Under the pieces are notes generated by a model, which did no database searches, was not told the DNA's origin, and worked only from the letters and a program-made list of their open reading frames with translations. A DNA stretch of 38,385 nt from Pseudomonadota bacterium (GTDB lineage: Bacteria; Myxococcota_A; UBA9042; GCA-2863065): assembly GCA_005776725.1 (NCBI GenBank), contig SXOO01000141.1:1-38385 (forward strand), in the 5' to 3' direction. Shown piece after piece: positions 15,963-25,153 of this stretch (positions within the stretch are counted from its first letter, which is position 1; each line of letters starts with the position of its first letter). The position numbers and the translations under genes were made by a program.

Positions 15963-18299
15963 GTGCTGTCGCTGCTGCTCTTCCCGACGCTGGTCTGGGG
16001 GCTTCCTGGACTGCTGGCGGTGCGGCTCGCGTTCCCCGCGGCCCGGGGCCTCGAGCGGCTCATGCTCGCGCTCGTCCTGGGCATGGCGTTGGTGGTGCCC
16101 ACAGCTTTCGGTTGGTCGTTTCTCCTGCGACGGAGCCTCTCGCCAGAGGCGCTGCTCCTCGTGGGCGGTCTCTGGGCCACCGCTCTCGGTGCCGCGGTCT
16201 GGTGGCGGAGGGGTCGCGAGGCCACTGCCGGGGCCGCTCCCGCCGGTCAGGCTCCGGGGCACCGCTCCCGGGAGCTGGCCCTCTGCGCGACGGTGCTCGG
16301 TCTCGCCGCGGCCCTCACTCTCCTCGAGGCCCCGAGGGCCGTAGAGGCCACGGAGGTGTGGGCGCCGTGCCCGCACCAGTCCGCGTTCTACCTCCTCGAG
16401 GACGGGCGCGGGGAGGGCGTCGAGTCGTGGGACCCACAGTGGAGGCTGCGGGTCACGCACTTCATGGAGCACGCGCTCGAGCCCGGCTACGGCATGACCA
16501 AGGTCCTCACCTACCAACGCGTTGGCTCCACCGCGACCCTGGTCCAGCCAGTGGCGTTCTTCGGCGCCGGCGGCTTCGTGGTGGCCACGCTCGTCTACTA
16601 CCTGCTCGTGCTCGGCTTCTCGACCCTGTTGGCCGCCCGCGGCCTCGCCACGGACCCATCCGGCGCGACGGAGCAGAACAAGAAACACAGCACCTGGCTC
16701 GCGGTGCTCATGGGGCTCGTGTTCACCGTTGGGGTCCGCGCGATCGCCACTTACACCGTCAACGAGAACGTACTGGCGCTGGGCCTGAGCATGGCCACAT
16801 TGTGGCTGGTCCTTCGCCCGCTCGGCGCGCTTCAAGCGGTGCTCGCGGGGGGCGTCTTTGCGCTCTGCCTCGCGACGCGGCCCATGTGCGTCGGGCTGGT
16901 CCCCGCGCTCATTTGGTACCTCTTCCGACACCGCCAGTGGCGCTCTGGCGCGCTGTTTCTCGCGGTGTTGCCGCTGTATGCGGCTGCGTTCCTGGTGGCA
17001 CATCACGAGCTCTTCGGAGTGGCGGTCACGGACCCATCGCTGTTTCAGGTCCGTACGCGGCACGAGTTCCTGGGCATCGAGTTCACCTTCCATCCCCTGA
17101 TCTGGCCGTTCTTTCGTGAAGTGGTTCGGTCGGCCAACGAGCCGTTTCCCCTTCTGATCCAGCTCCCGCTCGAGCACCTCCGAGCCTTCGGCGTCGGCTT
17201 CGGGTTGCTCGTCGCGAGCGGGCTCATGATGGCGCGCCGCAGCGAGAGCCTCCCTGCCGCGTGGTGGGGGATCCCCGGCTACGCGCTGCTCCTCGCCATC
17301 GTGTCGCTCGACCACCACAAGCTGTCCTACGCGCTCACCGCCGTCGGCGCGCTGCCTTGGCTCGCTGGCCTCGGTGGCGCCCAGCTGATCGCGGGGCGCG
17401 GTCGGCTGCTGGTCCCTGCCGTGGCGCTCGGCATCGCTGCGGCCCTCTTCGGGGCGACGCGCTTGGACTTCCCGTTGGACGATCGGCGCCAATACAACGA
17501 TGAGGTGGGCGCCTGGTCCGACCCGCCGATCGAGGAGAAGACCCGGCGCCTCACGCGACCCGCCTTGTGGCCGGCCTTCGAGTTCGACGTAGCCACCGCC
17601 GGCTTGGCCTTCGACCTGCTGGCCACTGCCCGTTGGGCCCCGAGGACACCCGAGGAGGTGCCAGAGTCGCCGATCTTCGTCTGGAAGCAGCTCTCGGAGA
17701 TACGGACCCGCTTCACCGGCCTGCCCACACCTGAGCTTCTCTTGCCGCCGTATCTCGGGGATCTCGATGGCGGCATCGAGCTCACCGACAGCCTCGCCGT
17801 GTTCCTCCTTCGGTTGCCGATGGGACCCACCGGGATCGTCGTGTCGTCGGACGGACAACGGCTCGAGGTGGACGTGACCACCTCCCCCGCCGCGGAGCTT
17901 GGCTGGTTGACGGTTGGGCTCGTGGACGATGGGGTCGAGAACGTGCGCGAGGTGGAGCTTCGGATCGATAGCGCGCTGACGGCCCCTTGGTTCCAGACGC
18001 TGCAGCTCGGAGACTCCGCGCCGCATCTCCGGGTGGTCTCGAACGCGGCCATCCGCCTCGAGCCCGTCGAGAATGGTGATCGCCTGGGCTTCGATGTGGT
18101 GGAGGGGGAGGCCGCCGAAGCTGGCTGCTCTGAGCAGCAGTGGCATGGAACGCCCGTCTGGAGCGGCGCTGGCGGCTACCGCCTCGAGAGCGGACCACAC
18201 CGCGCGGCGTTACGGATCAGCCGGGCCTTTCCGCCGGGGGCCGATCCTTGCCGCCCACCGGCGCCTGCCCGCTCGGACGGGGTCAACGCCGGGCAATGA
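15963..18299 (+). CDS. Polytopic membrane protein with C-terminal extracytoplasmic domain
   Basis: 778 aa from a GTG at 15963. About 11-13 hydrophobic helices fill residues 1-510, with a large loop after helix 4 (about 120-190, rich in Glu and Trp, including ESWDPQWRLR). A soluble C-terminal part of about 270 residues has beta-rich segments and ends near GVNAGQ. The topology resembles GT-C type glycosyltransferases that use polyprenyl-phosphate sugars, with acidic residues in the first large loop, but I see no diagnostic motif, so this is a suggestion only. The stop overlaps tail-to-tail with the convergent HEAT gene by 17 bases. Confidence 0.75.
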   Translation: MLSLLLFPTLVWGLPGLLAVRLAFPAARGLERLMLALVLGMALVVPTAFGWSFLLRRSLSPEALLLVGGLWATALGAAVWWRRGREATAGAAPAGQAPGHRSRELALCATVLGLAAALTLLEAPRAVEATEVWAPCPHQSAFYLLEDGRGEGVESWDPQWRLRVTHFMEHALEPGYGMTKVLTYQRVGSTATLVQPVAFFGAGGFVVATLVYYLLVLGFSTLLAARGLATDPSGATEQNKKHSTWLAVLMGLVFTVGVRAIATYTVNENVLALGLSMATLWLVLRPLGALQAVLAGGVFALCLATRPMCVGLVPALIWYLFRHRQWRSGALFLAVLPLYAAAFLVAHHELFGVAVTDPSLFQVRTRHEFLGIEFTFHPLIWPFFREVVRSANEPFPLLIQLPLEHLRAFGVGFGLLVASGLMMARRSESLPAAWWGIPGYALLLAIVSLDHHKLSYALTAVGALPWLAGLGGAQLIAGRGRLLVPAVALGIAAALFGATRLDFPLDDRRQYNDEVGAWSDPPIEEKTRRLTRPALWPAFEFDVATAGLAFDLLATARWAPRTPEEVPESPIFVWKQLSEIRTRFTGLPTPELLLPPYLGDLDGGIELTDSLAVFLLRLPMGPTGIVVSSDGQRLEVDVTTSPAAELGWLTVGLVDDGVENVREVELRIDSALTAPWFQTLQLGDSAPHLRVVSNAAIRLEPVENGDRLGFDVVEGEAAEAGCSEQQWHGTPVWSGAGGYRLESGPHRAALRISRAFPPGADPCRPPAPARSDGVNAGQ

Positions 18300-20367
18300 G
18301 CCGCAGCGCCTCGGCGCGAATGTCCGGGTTGGGGTGGCCGCCAGCGCGCGCGATGAGGCCGATGCACTGCAGCGACTCGGTCCTGCGGCAAGCGTGGAGA
18401 ATCGCAAGGCGAACCTCCATCGTCGTGCCCCGGTCGAAGAACGCCGTGACCATGAACTCATCGGCGAGCTCGTCGCCCAAACGCGAGAGCGCGTCGATCA
18501 CACGCTCGGTGGCGATCGTTTGATCCGTCAACGCGGTGAGGAGGGTCGGAATCGCCGCGTCCACCTTGGCCAGACCGGCGGCGGTGGCCGCCTCAGCGCG
18601 GATGGCCGGGTCCTCGGACGCGAGGGCTCGGATGATCCGCTCGCCCACGAGCGGGGCCGGGTACGCAGCCCAGCCCTTCAGAACGTCCACGCGCGCGGTC
18701 AACGTGCCCGTTGCCCAGACCTCATCCAGCGCCGGCAGCGCCGCGGGAAAAGCGCGCCGCCCGATCCCACGCACCAGGAACCCTGGCGCTGCCGAGAGGT
18801 GATTACGGAGCAGCTCCACGGCGGCGGCGATCCCGGCCGGGTCCGCGTCCGCCAGTATGGCCTCGGCGTCCACGCGGAGCCGGGTGTCAGTGAGCGCGCT
18901 CTCGGCCACGAGGCTCACGCCAACAGCGCCGAACCCGATGACCGCCTCGCGCAGGGCCTGACGGTAGCGGGTCTCGCCTCGGCGCAGCGCATCAACCACC
19001 ACACGGAGTGCCCCGGGGGTCCTGAGCGCGCCCAGACGCGCCACAGCGAGTTCACCGTGCAAGGCGTCCGCCTCTCCGAAGTAGATCGCCAGCTGGCGTT
19101 CGCCTTCGGGGTGCCTCGCCATGCGGTTGATAGCCACGCGGGCGACCAGGCCGTCGGTGTCACGCATGAGCTGGCCGAGCAGCCGGGTGGCGTCCACGCC
19201 GGGGAACTGCACCAGCGCCCGAGCCACCGCGACTCGGACCGTCGGGTGCGGGTCGGTGGCGAGGGGCTCGAGATACTGAATCGCCTCGATGGTGCCGGTG
19301 GCCGCGAGCGCACGTGCGGCGGCGGCGCGCACCGTGGAGTGCCTACCTCGGATGAACGGCGCGGCGAGCGCGAGTGCGCGCGGATCGCGCACGCGGCGTA
19401 GCGCTCGCAGCGCTCGCAGCTGGACGTCCTCGTGGCGGCTCTCCAGCGCGCGCCCCAACGCGGGGAGTGCCGCGACTCCGAAGTGGCTCAGTGACTCGGC
19501 CGCCGCGTCGGCGAGCGCGAGGTCCTTGGACTCGAGCGTGCTGGCCAGAATCGGCAGAACTCGCTCGTCCGAGCATCGCGCGAGGGCGCTCAGCGTCTCC
19601 GCCTTGAGCTCCGCCGGCGCCTTGGGCCAGTAGGTGAACAGGGCCTCCGCCGCCGCGGGCGATCCGATTCGACGGAGCGCACGCACGGCCCGCGATGCCG
19701 CCAGGGTTGAGCCCGACTCGAGCACCGAGATGAGACGGGGGACCGCGCCTGGCCCCAGCTGCACCACCGCGTCCAGCGGAGCGTCCCCGCCCGCTGGCGA
19801 GTCGAACTCCGCGACCGCCGCGTCCAGGCGCTCGCGGGCCGCCTCGTCCATGGAGGAGACAGCGTCGCCTTCCTGGAACACCAGCTCCGAGATGCAGACC
19901 CCGGCCTGCCGGCCCGGCTGGGCTCGCAGGACGCGCACCGTGACCCCGCGCGCCGCGAGCGGCGGATCCATGCGAAGCTGCTGCAAGCCCCGGCTCTCGC
20001 CCACGGCCAGCACGATGCGCCGCTCGTCGGTCTCTACCGCGATCTCCACGGGCCGGCCGAACTCGGCGTACGTCCTGTTGGAGCCCACGCAGCCGGCGAT
20101 CAGGCTCACGGCCGCGAGGTAGCGCGTGGCTCCGAACTCCACCTCGATCGACGCATCGGCGCCGCCGATCCAAGAGGTGTAGTCCACTCCGTCCGTGAGG
20201 TGCTTCGGGCGCGAGGCCACGCGCACGTCAGAGGTCGACTCCACCGTCGCTGACGATCGCAGCGCCCGAATCTCGCGGCTCTCGAGCCTCACGAGGTCGT
20301 TGGCCAGGGCCGAGCCCGCGAGCCCAAGAGTGGTGAGCAACAACGGGGAGAGACGAGTGACGCGCAT
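18283..20367 (-). CDS. Secreted HEAT-repeat protein with discoidin-like N-terminal domain
   Basis: 694 aa, ATG at 20367 with AGGAGG upstream. Signal peptide ends ALAND (cleavage near 23). Residues about 45-170 form a galactose-binding/F5-8-type beta-sandwich resembling the NADase-type glycan-binding domain (HLTDGVDYTSWIGG, FGATRYLAAVSLIAGC, FGRPVEIAVET, GVCISELVF). From about 200 to the end, HEAT repeats recur every 30 or so residues (for example AASRAVRALRRIGSP, VQLRALRALRRVRDP, TVRAAAARALAATG). The fold suggests a periplasmic or surface adaptor that binds a glycan and partner proteins. No enzymatic residue set is evident. Confidence 0.85.
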   Translation of the reverse strand: MRVTRLSPLLLTTLGLAGSALANDLVRLESREIRALRSSATVESTSDVRVASRPKHLTDGVDYTSWIGGADASIEVEFGATRYLAAVSLIAGCVGSNRTYAEFGRPVEIAVETDERRIVLAVGESRGLQQLRMDPPLAARGVTVRVLRAQPGRQAGVCISELVFQEGDAVSSMDEAARERLDAAVAEFDSPAGGDAPLDAVVQLGPGAVPRLISVLESGSTLAASRAVRALRRIGSPAAAEALFTYWPKAPAELKAETLSALARCSDERVLPILASTLESKDLALADAAAESLSHFGVAALPALGRALESRHEDVQLRALRALRRVRDPRALALAAPFIRGRHSTVRAAAARALAATGTIEAIQYLEPLATDPHPTVRVAVARALVQFPGVDATRLLGQLMRDTDGLVARVAINRMARHPEGERQLAIYFGEADALHGELAVARLGALRTPGALRVVVDALRRGETRYRQALREAVIGFGAVGVSLVAESALTDTRLRVDAEAILADADPAGIAAAVELLRNHLSAAPGFLVRGIGRRAFPAALPALDEVWATGTLTARVDVLKGWAAYPAPLVGERIIRALASEDPAIRAEAATAAGLAKVDAAIPTLLTALTDQTIATERVIDALSRLGDELADEFMVTAFFDRGTTMEVRLAILHACRRTESLQCIGLIARAGGHPNPDIRAEALRLIARR

Positions 20368-20443
20368 GGTGGCCTCCTGACCGCCGGAGGGCACGCAGCG
20401 CGTTTCCGGGGCAACCCGCTCATCGGGCCCCCGATAAGGCGAA

Positions 20444-21613
20444 TTAACGCCGCGGGGCTCGGAGAAACTCGCGCATGCGCGTAGCCCAGTCCGCCTGGAG
20501 CAGGGCCGAGGCGTTGGACGGGTTCACCATCATCTCCTGACCGATAGGCCGACCGCCGACGGTCCGTCCCGGTCCGATGGACGCCCGGTAGTGGTTCCAC
20601 ATGGCCGTACGCACGTGGCCGTAGTCGGCCGCCGGATCGGGTGAAGGCCCGTCGGTGCGGTGGAGGATCTGCTGCACCGCCGGGGTCTGGACCTGGGCCT
20701 CGATGAAGCTGCGCGGATAGAGGACCTCGAAGATCTGAATGCCGCCCTGGCCACCACCCGCGTCGGCTCCGAACACCCGCGAGGCGTAGTTCTCCGTGGT
20801 GTGGCCCGTGGTGGTGTGAGCGTAGACGCTCGCGTCGGTGCCCAGCGCGCCCGCGAGCTCGGAAGCGAACGAGTTCTGGCCCCGTCGCTCACCCTCCGCG
20901 TGGGAGACCCAGTCTTCGTATGCCTCGGCCTGGCCTTGATCGCGCGCCGCGCTGCAGGAGAAGAGCTGCACGCGCACATCGTTCGTGACTGCGCCCGTGA
21001 TGCCCTGAACGAACGTGGTCACCGAGTCCGAGGTGGTGGGAGCCGCCGTGTCAGTGTTGGCCCTCTCGCCGCGCGCGCGGTCGTTGGTGGCGCGGAGAGT
21101 GAACGCGTTGTTGGCCTCCATCCCGATCCCCATGGGCTCGCCGTGGGCGAATAACGCCAGCGCCCTGACCTGGCTGTTGCGAGGTACCTGGGCGGCGCTC
21201 GTATCCGTGAGCAACGCCCGGTGGATGGCCTGTACGCGCTCGCCCACCTGGCTGAGCGTGGTGACTGCGACCGCCATGCCGGTGACCAGCTGCCCGTCCG
21301 CTCCCACACCGACGGCCCCTTGGAGCTGTGCGTACTCGTCGGCGCGCCGCTGAAACTCGGCGCCGTCCGAGACGCGGGCGTTATAGGCGGCGTAGATCGC
21401 GACCACGACGCCGTTGGGGTTGGCGTCCAGCACTTGTTGGCGACGGTCGGCCCCAGGGCTGGTGCCTGCCTGCCCGGTCGCGGCCGCCCCACTTCGCTGA
21501 GCGGCGCTGCTAGCGGCCGAGTCCGCGGCGGCGTTCGCCGCACCGGCGCCGTTGCGTTGTCCTGCGGCCTGTGCGGCTGTGGCGGCGCGGTTCTGTTGGT
21601 TGGCTTGGGGCAT
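20444..21613 (-). CDS. Protein with possible caspase-like His-Gly/Cys dyad and disordered N terminus
   Basis: 389 aa, ATG at 21613 with CGAGGG six bases upstream; a TTG at 21643 is a less likely start. No signal peptide. Residues 1-60 are Ala/Gln/Asn/Gly-rich and probably disordered. The core has a beta strand ending in His-Gly (ALALFAHGEP, His157), a second strand ending in Cys (VRVQLFSCSAAR, Cys220), then SFASELAGALGTD and SVYAHTTTGHTT. The order strand-HG, strand-C, then a SFA helix and a V-x-A-H strand resembles clan CD cysteine peptidases and DUF4347-like domains. Catalytic function is inferred, not shown. It lies between the HEAT gene and a PNGase F-like lipoprotein gene, with a terminator hairpin separating it from the latter. 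Confidence 0.7.
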   Translation of the reverse strand: MPQANQQNRAATAAQAAGQRNGAGAANAAADSAASSAAQRSGAAATGQAGTSPGADRRQQVLDANPNGVVVAIYAAYNARVSDGAEFQRRADEYAQLQGAVGVGADGQLVTGMAVAVTTLSQVGERVQAIHRALLTDTSAAQVPRNSQVRALALFAHGEPMGIGMEANNAFTLRATNDRARGERANTDTAAPTTSDSVTTFVQGITGAVTNDVRVQLFSCSAARDQGQAEAYEDWVSHAEGERRGQNSFASELAGALGTDASVYAHTTTGHTTENYASRVFGADAGGGQGGIQIFEVLYPRSFIEAQVQTPAVQQILHRTDGPSPDPAADYGHVRTAMWNHYRASIGPGRTVGGRPIGQEMMVNPSNASALLQADWATRMREFLRAPRR

Positions 21614-21646
21614 CGTGACCCTCGATTGAGCAGGAGCGGACAAGAG

Positions 21647-21666
21647 GGCCCAGCAAGCGCTGGGCC
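21647..21666 (-). terminator. Terminator-like hairpin after the PNGase F-like gene
   Basis: GGCCCAGC (21647-21654) and GCTGGGCC (21659-21666) form a perfect 8-bp stem with a 4-base loop, five bases past the TAG of the minus-strand gene ending at 21671. A weak T-containing stretch follows on that strand. It probably ends transcription before the caspase-like gene. Confidence 0.6.
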
Positions 21667-21670
21667 AACG

Positions 21671-22867
21671 CTACTGGTAAGCGATCAGCAGGGTGGAGAG
21701 CTGGAAGAACGGCTCCGTGTGCATCCCGCCGTCGTATTCGCACGGGTTGCCGAAAGCGCACCCCGTGCACTTCTCGGTGTTCGGTCGGCAGGTGTTCTCG
21801 TAGGGCTCGATCGCGTATCCCACCGTCAACGCGGTCTGGTCTGCTCCTAGCGCCACGTCGAAGGTCCACGGGTGGACGTTCGCGCCGGGGCACCATCCGG
21901 CGCGCGGGTATTGCCAAGAGCCCTGCTGTTTCGGGGCGGCGGTGGACACGCAGTCGTCGCGCCACAGCAGCGTCGAGGTGGGCGTGCCCCCGACGACGAA
22001 CGTGTGCTCCTTGCCGCAAAACTCCGCGCAGTTCGCCGCGTTCCCCTGTCCGTGTCCCGTGATGAACGACCGCAGCGCCACGGCCGTGGTACCCACCGGC
22101 ACCGCCGCTGTGAAGGCTGGCGCGAAGTGGCCGACGGGTCGGTCGGGATCGCCGTACACCACCGAGCGCTCGGTGAAGATCGGGACGACCGCGAGCGGGA
22201 CTCGCGCAGGTATGCCCCCTGTGAGCCGGAACTTCGCGGAGAGGAGCCAGCCGTCGCCGTATTGGCTGCCCGGACCGACCCAGGTGTCGATGAAGGCCCG
22301 CAAGGTGACGGTCCCCTTGAGCAACGGGCGCAGGTCCGTGAGGTCGAACGTGCCGCTCATGCCCACACCGAAGGGCGTGATGAAGCGGGCGACCTCGACG
22401 ACGGTGTCGGGGGCTCCGTCCGCGCCGACCGCGGTGACCACACCGAGGCTCCCGCGGCGATCCCAAGGGTCACACCCGCCCGACGGGCAGGACAGCTCGA
22501 GATCCAGGGCGATCGACGCGTACGTCCCCTCCTCAGGAAACGCGGCCGTCGAGTCCACGGAGCGTTTATTGTCCTCGCCAGCGAAGTAGATGGGCGTGGC
22601 GTCGAAGGGGGTGAGCTCGGCGTCTACCCCGGGGACCGGGCCGGGTGGCGGCACGTCGAGAGTGCCCGGGTCGTCGGACACGTCGTCGGGAGCGGGTGGC
22701 GCGTCCGCCTCGACGCTGTCCGACGCCAGGTCGGCCCCGGGAGCAGCGGCATCGGGCGCAGCGCCGCTGACGTCCTTGGCGGTCTTCGTCGAGCTCTGGG
22801 TGGAGCAGGCGAAGGCCAGGAAGCAGAGCAACGATATCGGGTGGGGGCGCATCACGGCAGCTTGCAT
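21671..22867 (-). CDS. PNGase F-like lipoprotein
   Basis: 398 aa from the ATG at 22867, which has GGAGG five bases upstream; a second ATG at 22852 is possible. Lipoprotein-like signal (LAFAC, Cys21), then a disordered Asp/Pro/Ala linker (25-85). The rest follows the two jelly-roll domains of peptide-N-glycosidase F: an N-terminal domain with CPSGGCDPWDRRG (127-139; Asp136 corresponds to the known catalytic Asp) and RFITPFG (161-167), and a C-terminal domain with GHGQGN, CAEFC (Glu282), WRDDC and GSWQYPRAGWCPG (316-328). Known family members release N-glycans from asparagine. The motifs suggest an active deglycosylating enzyme or a binding relative at the envelope. The native substrate is unknown. 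Confidence 0.85.
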   Translation of the reverse strand: MQAAVMRPHPISLLCFLAFACSTQSSTKTAKDVSGAAPDAAAPGADLASDSVEADAPPAPDDVSDDPGTLDVPPPGPVPGVDAELTPFDATPIYFAGEDNKRSVDSTAAFPEEGTYASIALDLELSCPSGGCDPWDRRGSLGVVTAVGADGAPDTVVEVARFITPFGVGMSGTFDLTDLRPLLKGTVTLRAFIDTWVGPGSQYGDGWLLSAKFRLTGGIPARVPLAVVPIFTERSVVYGDPDRPVGHFAPAFTAAVPVGTTAVALRSFITGHGQGNAANCAEFCGKEHTFVVGGTPTSTLLWRDDCVSTAAPKQQGSWQYPRAGWCPGANVHPWTFDVALGADQTALTVGYAIEPYENTCRPNTEKCTGCAFGNPCEYDGGMHTEPFFQLSTLLIAYQ

Positions 22868-22884
22868 CAACCTCCGCACCGCCG

Positions 22885-25086
22885 TCACCTGGGCAAGACC
22901 CCCGGCAACGGGATTGAGCGCATCGTTTGGTCCTCTCGGGGCCCATAGATGTAGCGATACGCGCCCCAGGAGCCGGCCACGGCCTTCACGTAGGCGTGCG
23001 CCTGCCGGAACGGGAGCGTCTCGACCCACTCGTCGGTCTCGGTGATCCCCTGGGCGGAGGCCTCCCTGAGCCATCGCCGGACTCTGCCCGGGCCGGCGTT
23101 GTACGCGGCTAACGTCACCGCGGTGTTGCCCTCGTACATACGGCCGAGCGACCTCAAGTAACGAATGCCCAGCCGCAGGTTGACCTCGGGTCGTCGCAGG
23201 GACTTGGCGGTGATCCCTGCCTCTGGCAGCTCGGCGCCGCGGACGTTGGTGGCCCCCCGCGCGAGCTCCTTGGCGGTAGGGACCAGCAGCTGCATGAGCC
23301 CGTATGCGCCGGCTTTGGAACGCGCCTTCGGGTTGTACCGGCTCTCGTGGCGAACCACCGCCAGCGCCAGGAACGGGTCGACCGCTTCGTGCGTGGCCAC
23401 CGCGGTGGCTACGGACCACCACACGAGGGGATACATGAGACGCCAGAGGCGCTCGTCCGGCCCGTCGGGCTGTCGGGGCAGCGCCCCTCCCCACCGCACC
23501 GCCGCCAAGGCCGGGTCCTCTCGCGCAAGGCGGACCCGCAGTGCGAGGAGAAAGGCCACGCCGCCTGGGCCCAGGGTGCCGGCCCTGCCGCGGGCGTCGA
23601 GGTCCTTCCGTGCGGCGTCGTGCAAGCCCGCGCGAAACAGCGCCGCGGCCAGGCGCACGTCGGGACCCGACTCGAGGCCCAGCGCCCCGAGCTCCCCGAG
23701 CGCTGGCGGGTCCAGCCGCTCGAGCGCTCGATGTGGGCGCACCTCCGCGGCTCGCGCGGCGTCGAGCTCGGCCAGGCGGTCCCAGGCGAGGTGCGAGTAC
23801 CAGGTGAGCGGGTTCCTGCCGGCCACCTCGGTGTAACGCTCCGCGGCGTCCTGGAGCGCCCCGGAGCGCTCCAAGCTGCGCGCCTCCCAGTACGACGCTC
23901 GGTCTCCCCAGGTCGTGCCGCCGAGGTGCGCCGTCCGGCCGTGACGAACCGCCAGCCGCCGAAACCGCTGCGCCGCCGCCGCGTCACCGCCTCGATACGC
24001 GCTGAACGCCGCCGCCCACTCCTGCTCAGGGCTGTTGGCGCGGGTGGCCTGGCGGTTCAGCGCCTCGAGTCGACCCGACTCCCCCAACACCCGTGCCAGA
24101 TCCATCGCTCGAGCGAGCGCCGTCGGCGCCTCCGGGTGATCGGGTAGCTCGGTGGCCAGCTCGGCGTAGGAGGCCAGGGCGCCCGCTCTGTCGCCTGAAG
24201 CCAGGCGGGCCTGTGCCAGGCGTCCCAGCGCGACGCCCCGGCAGTACGCGGTGGCGCAGGTTGCAGCTTTCACCAGTAACGGCAAGGCCTTGCCGGAACG
24301 GTCGGCGTCCAGGTGGACCAGCCCGTCGGCGAGGGCCGCCGCCCGCCCCACCTTCTTGAACCTCCGCCGGGCGGCCTTCGGGTCCACGTCCAGCGCCAGC
24401 AGCTTCGCGAGGCGATCGGAGTCGGCGGGTCGCGCGCCCAGGCGCCCGAGCCGCGTGGCGAGGTCCGACTCCTGCTCGTCAGTCGAGGCCTCCTCCCACA
24501 ACGCGGTGAGCTCCACGACGGCCTCGCCACGCCGCCCGCAGCGCTCCAGGAGGTCCACACGAGCTCCTCGCCCCCTTGCCCCGGCTGCGTCGAGGAGCGC
24601 CAGCGCTTCGCCCACGCGCTTGCGGCGAGCCAGGAGCCGCGCCGCTGCGAGGCGACTATCCACGCCCACTGGCGCCGCCAGGGGGACCCGGGCGTAAAGA
24701 GCGATCGCGGCCTCGACGTCGCCTCGCCCCTCCGCATCCCGCGCGAGGTCCGGCAGCGCGAACGCCGCCCACTCGGCCACGGGCTCTAGCTCCCGGAGAT
24801 ACCGCAGCCGCTCGCCTGGGTCCTTGGTCAGGGTGGTGGCGAACGCGACGCTCGCCAGGCGGCGTTGGCGCTGGCCGCGGGTGTCCTCGCAGCGCCCCGC
24901 CTCGTCGGCCGGCGCGGGACAAGGAAACTCGCCCGCGAGGACCTCGCGCAGCGCCTCGTGCGCCCCTGCGCCGTTGCCCTGGCTGGCGAGCTCGTGGGCT
25001 CTTCCGAGCGGCGTCTGCTCAGCGAAGTATGGCGTGAGATCGAGCGGCGCGGCGCCGAGCACAGCGATGAGCAGGAGCGACGTCAC
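22885..25086 (-). CDS. Soluble lytic murein transglycosylase (Slt-type)
   Basis: 733 aa from a GTG at 25086 with GAGGG upstream. A hydrophobic N terminus is the probable signal peptide. Residues about 25-540 form an alpha-solenoid of TPR-like helices as in Slt70, with the superhelical ring. The C-terminal SLT domain (about 560-715) carries catalytic Glu581 (VVRHESRYNP), AGAYGLMQL (592-600) and AYNAG (661-665). Known reaction: cleavage of the MurNAc-GlcNAc bond with formation of 1,6-anhydroMurNAc in periplasmic peptidoglycan. It lies between priA (67 bases upstream) and the PNGase F-like gene (17 bases downstream). Confidence 0.94.
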   Translation of the reverse strand: MTSLLLIAVLGAAPLDLTPYFAEQTPLGRAHELASQGNGAGAHEALREVLAGEFPCPAPADEAGRCEDTRGQRQRRLASVAFATTLTKDPGERLRYLRELEPVAEWAAFALPDLARDAEGRGDVEAAIALYARVPLAAPVGVDSRLAAARLLARRKRVGEALALLDAAGARGRGARVDLLERCGRRGEAVVELTALWEEASTDEQESDLATRLGRLGARPADSDRLAKLLALDVDPKAARRRFKKVGRAAALADGLVHLDADRSGKALPLLVKAATCATAYCRGVALGRLAQARLASGDRAGALASYAELATELPDHPEAPTALARAMDLARVLGESGRLEALNRQATRANSPEQEWAAAFSAYRGGDAAAAQRFRRLAVRHGRTAHLGGTTWGDRASYWEARSLERSGALQDAAERYTEVAGRNPLTWYSHLAWDRLAELDAARAAEVRPHRALERLDPPALGELGALGLESGPDVRLAAALFRAGLHDAARKDLDARGRAGTLGPGGVAFLLALRVRLAREDPALAAVRWGGALPRQPDGPDERLWRLMYPLVWWSVATAVATHEAVDPFLALAVVRHESRYNPKARSKAGAYGLMQLLVPTAKELARGATNVRGAELPEAGITAKSLRRPEVNLRLGIRYLRSLGRMYEGNTAVTLAAYNAGPGRVRRWLREASAQGITETDEWVETLPFRQAHAYVKAVAGSWGAYRYIYGPREDQTMRSIPLPGVLPR

Positions 25087-25153
25087 CCTACGACCCTCGA
25101 CGTGTCGCTGCCGCGAAGGACCCCGCGCGACCCCCTGTTCCGAGGCTCGGCGG

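Noticed and set aside
15768..18200. Minus-strand open frame of about 810 codons opposite the radical SAM 3' end and membrane-protein gene
   Set aside because: Composition is a mirror of the GC-rich codon bias (Arg/Glu/Gly-rich, no domain), and the plus-strand genes have clear motifs and membrane helices.
20422..20435. Palindrome ATCGGG-CC-CCCGAT as a terminator of the caspase-like gene
   Set aside because: Only a 6-bp stem with a 2-base loop and no T tract; such palindromes are frequent in this composition.
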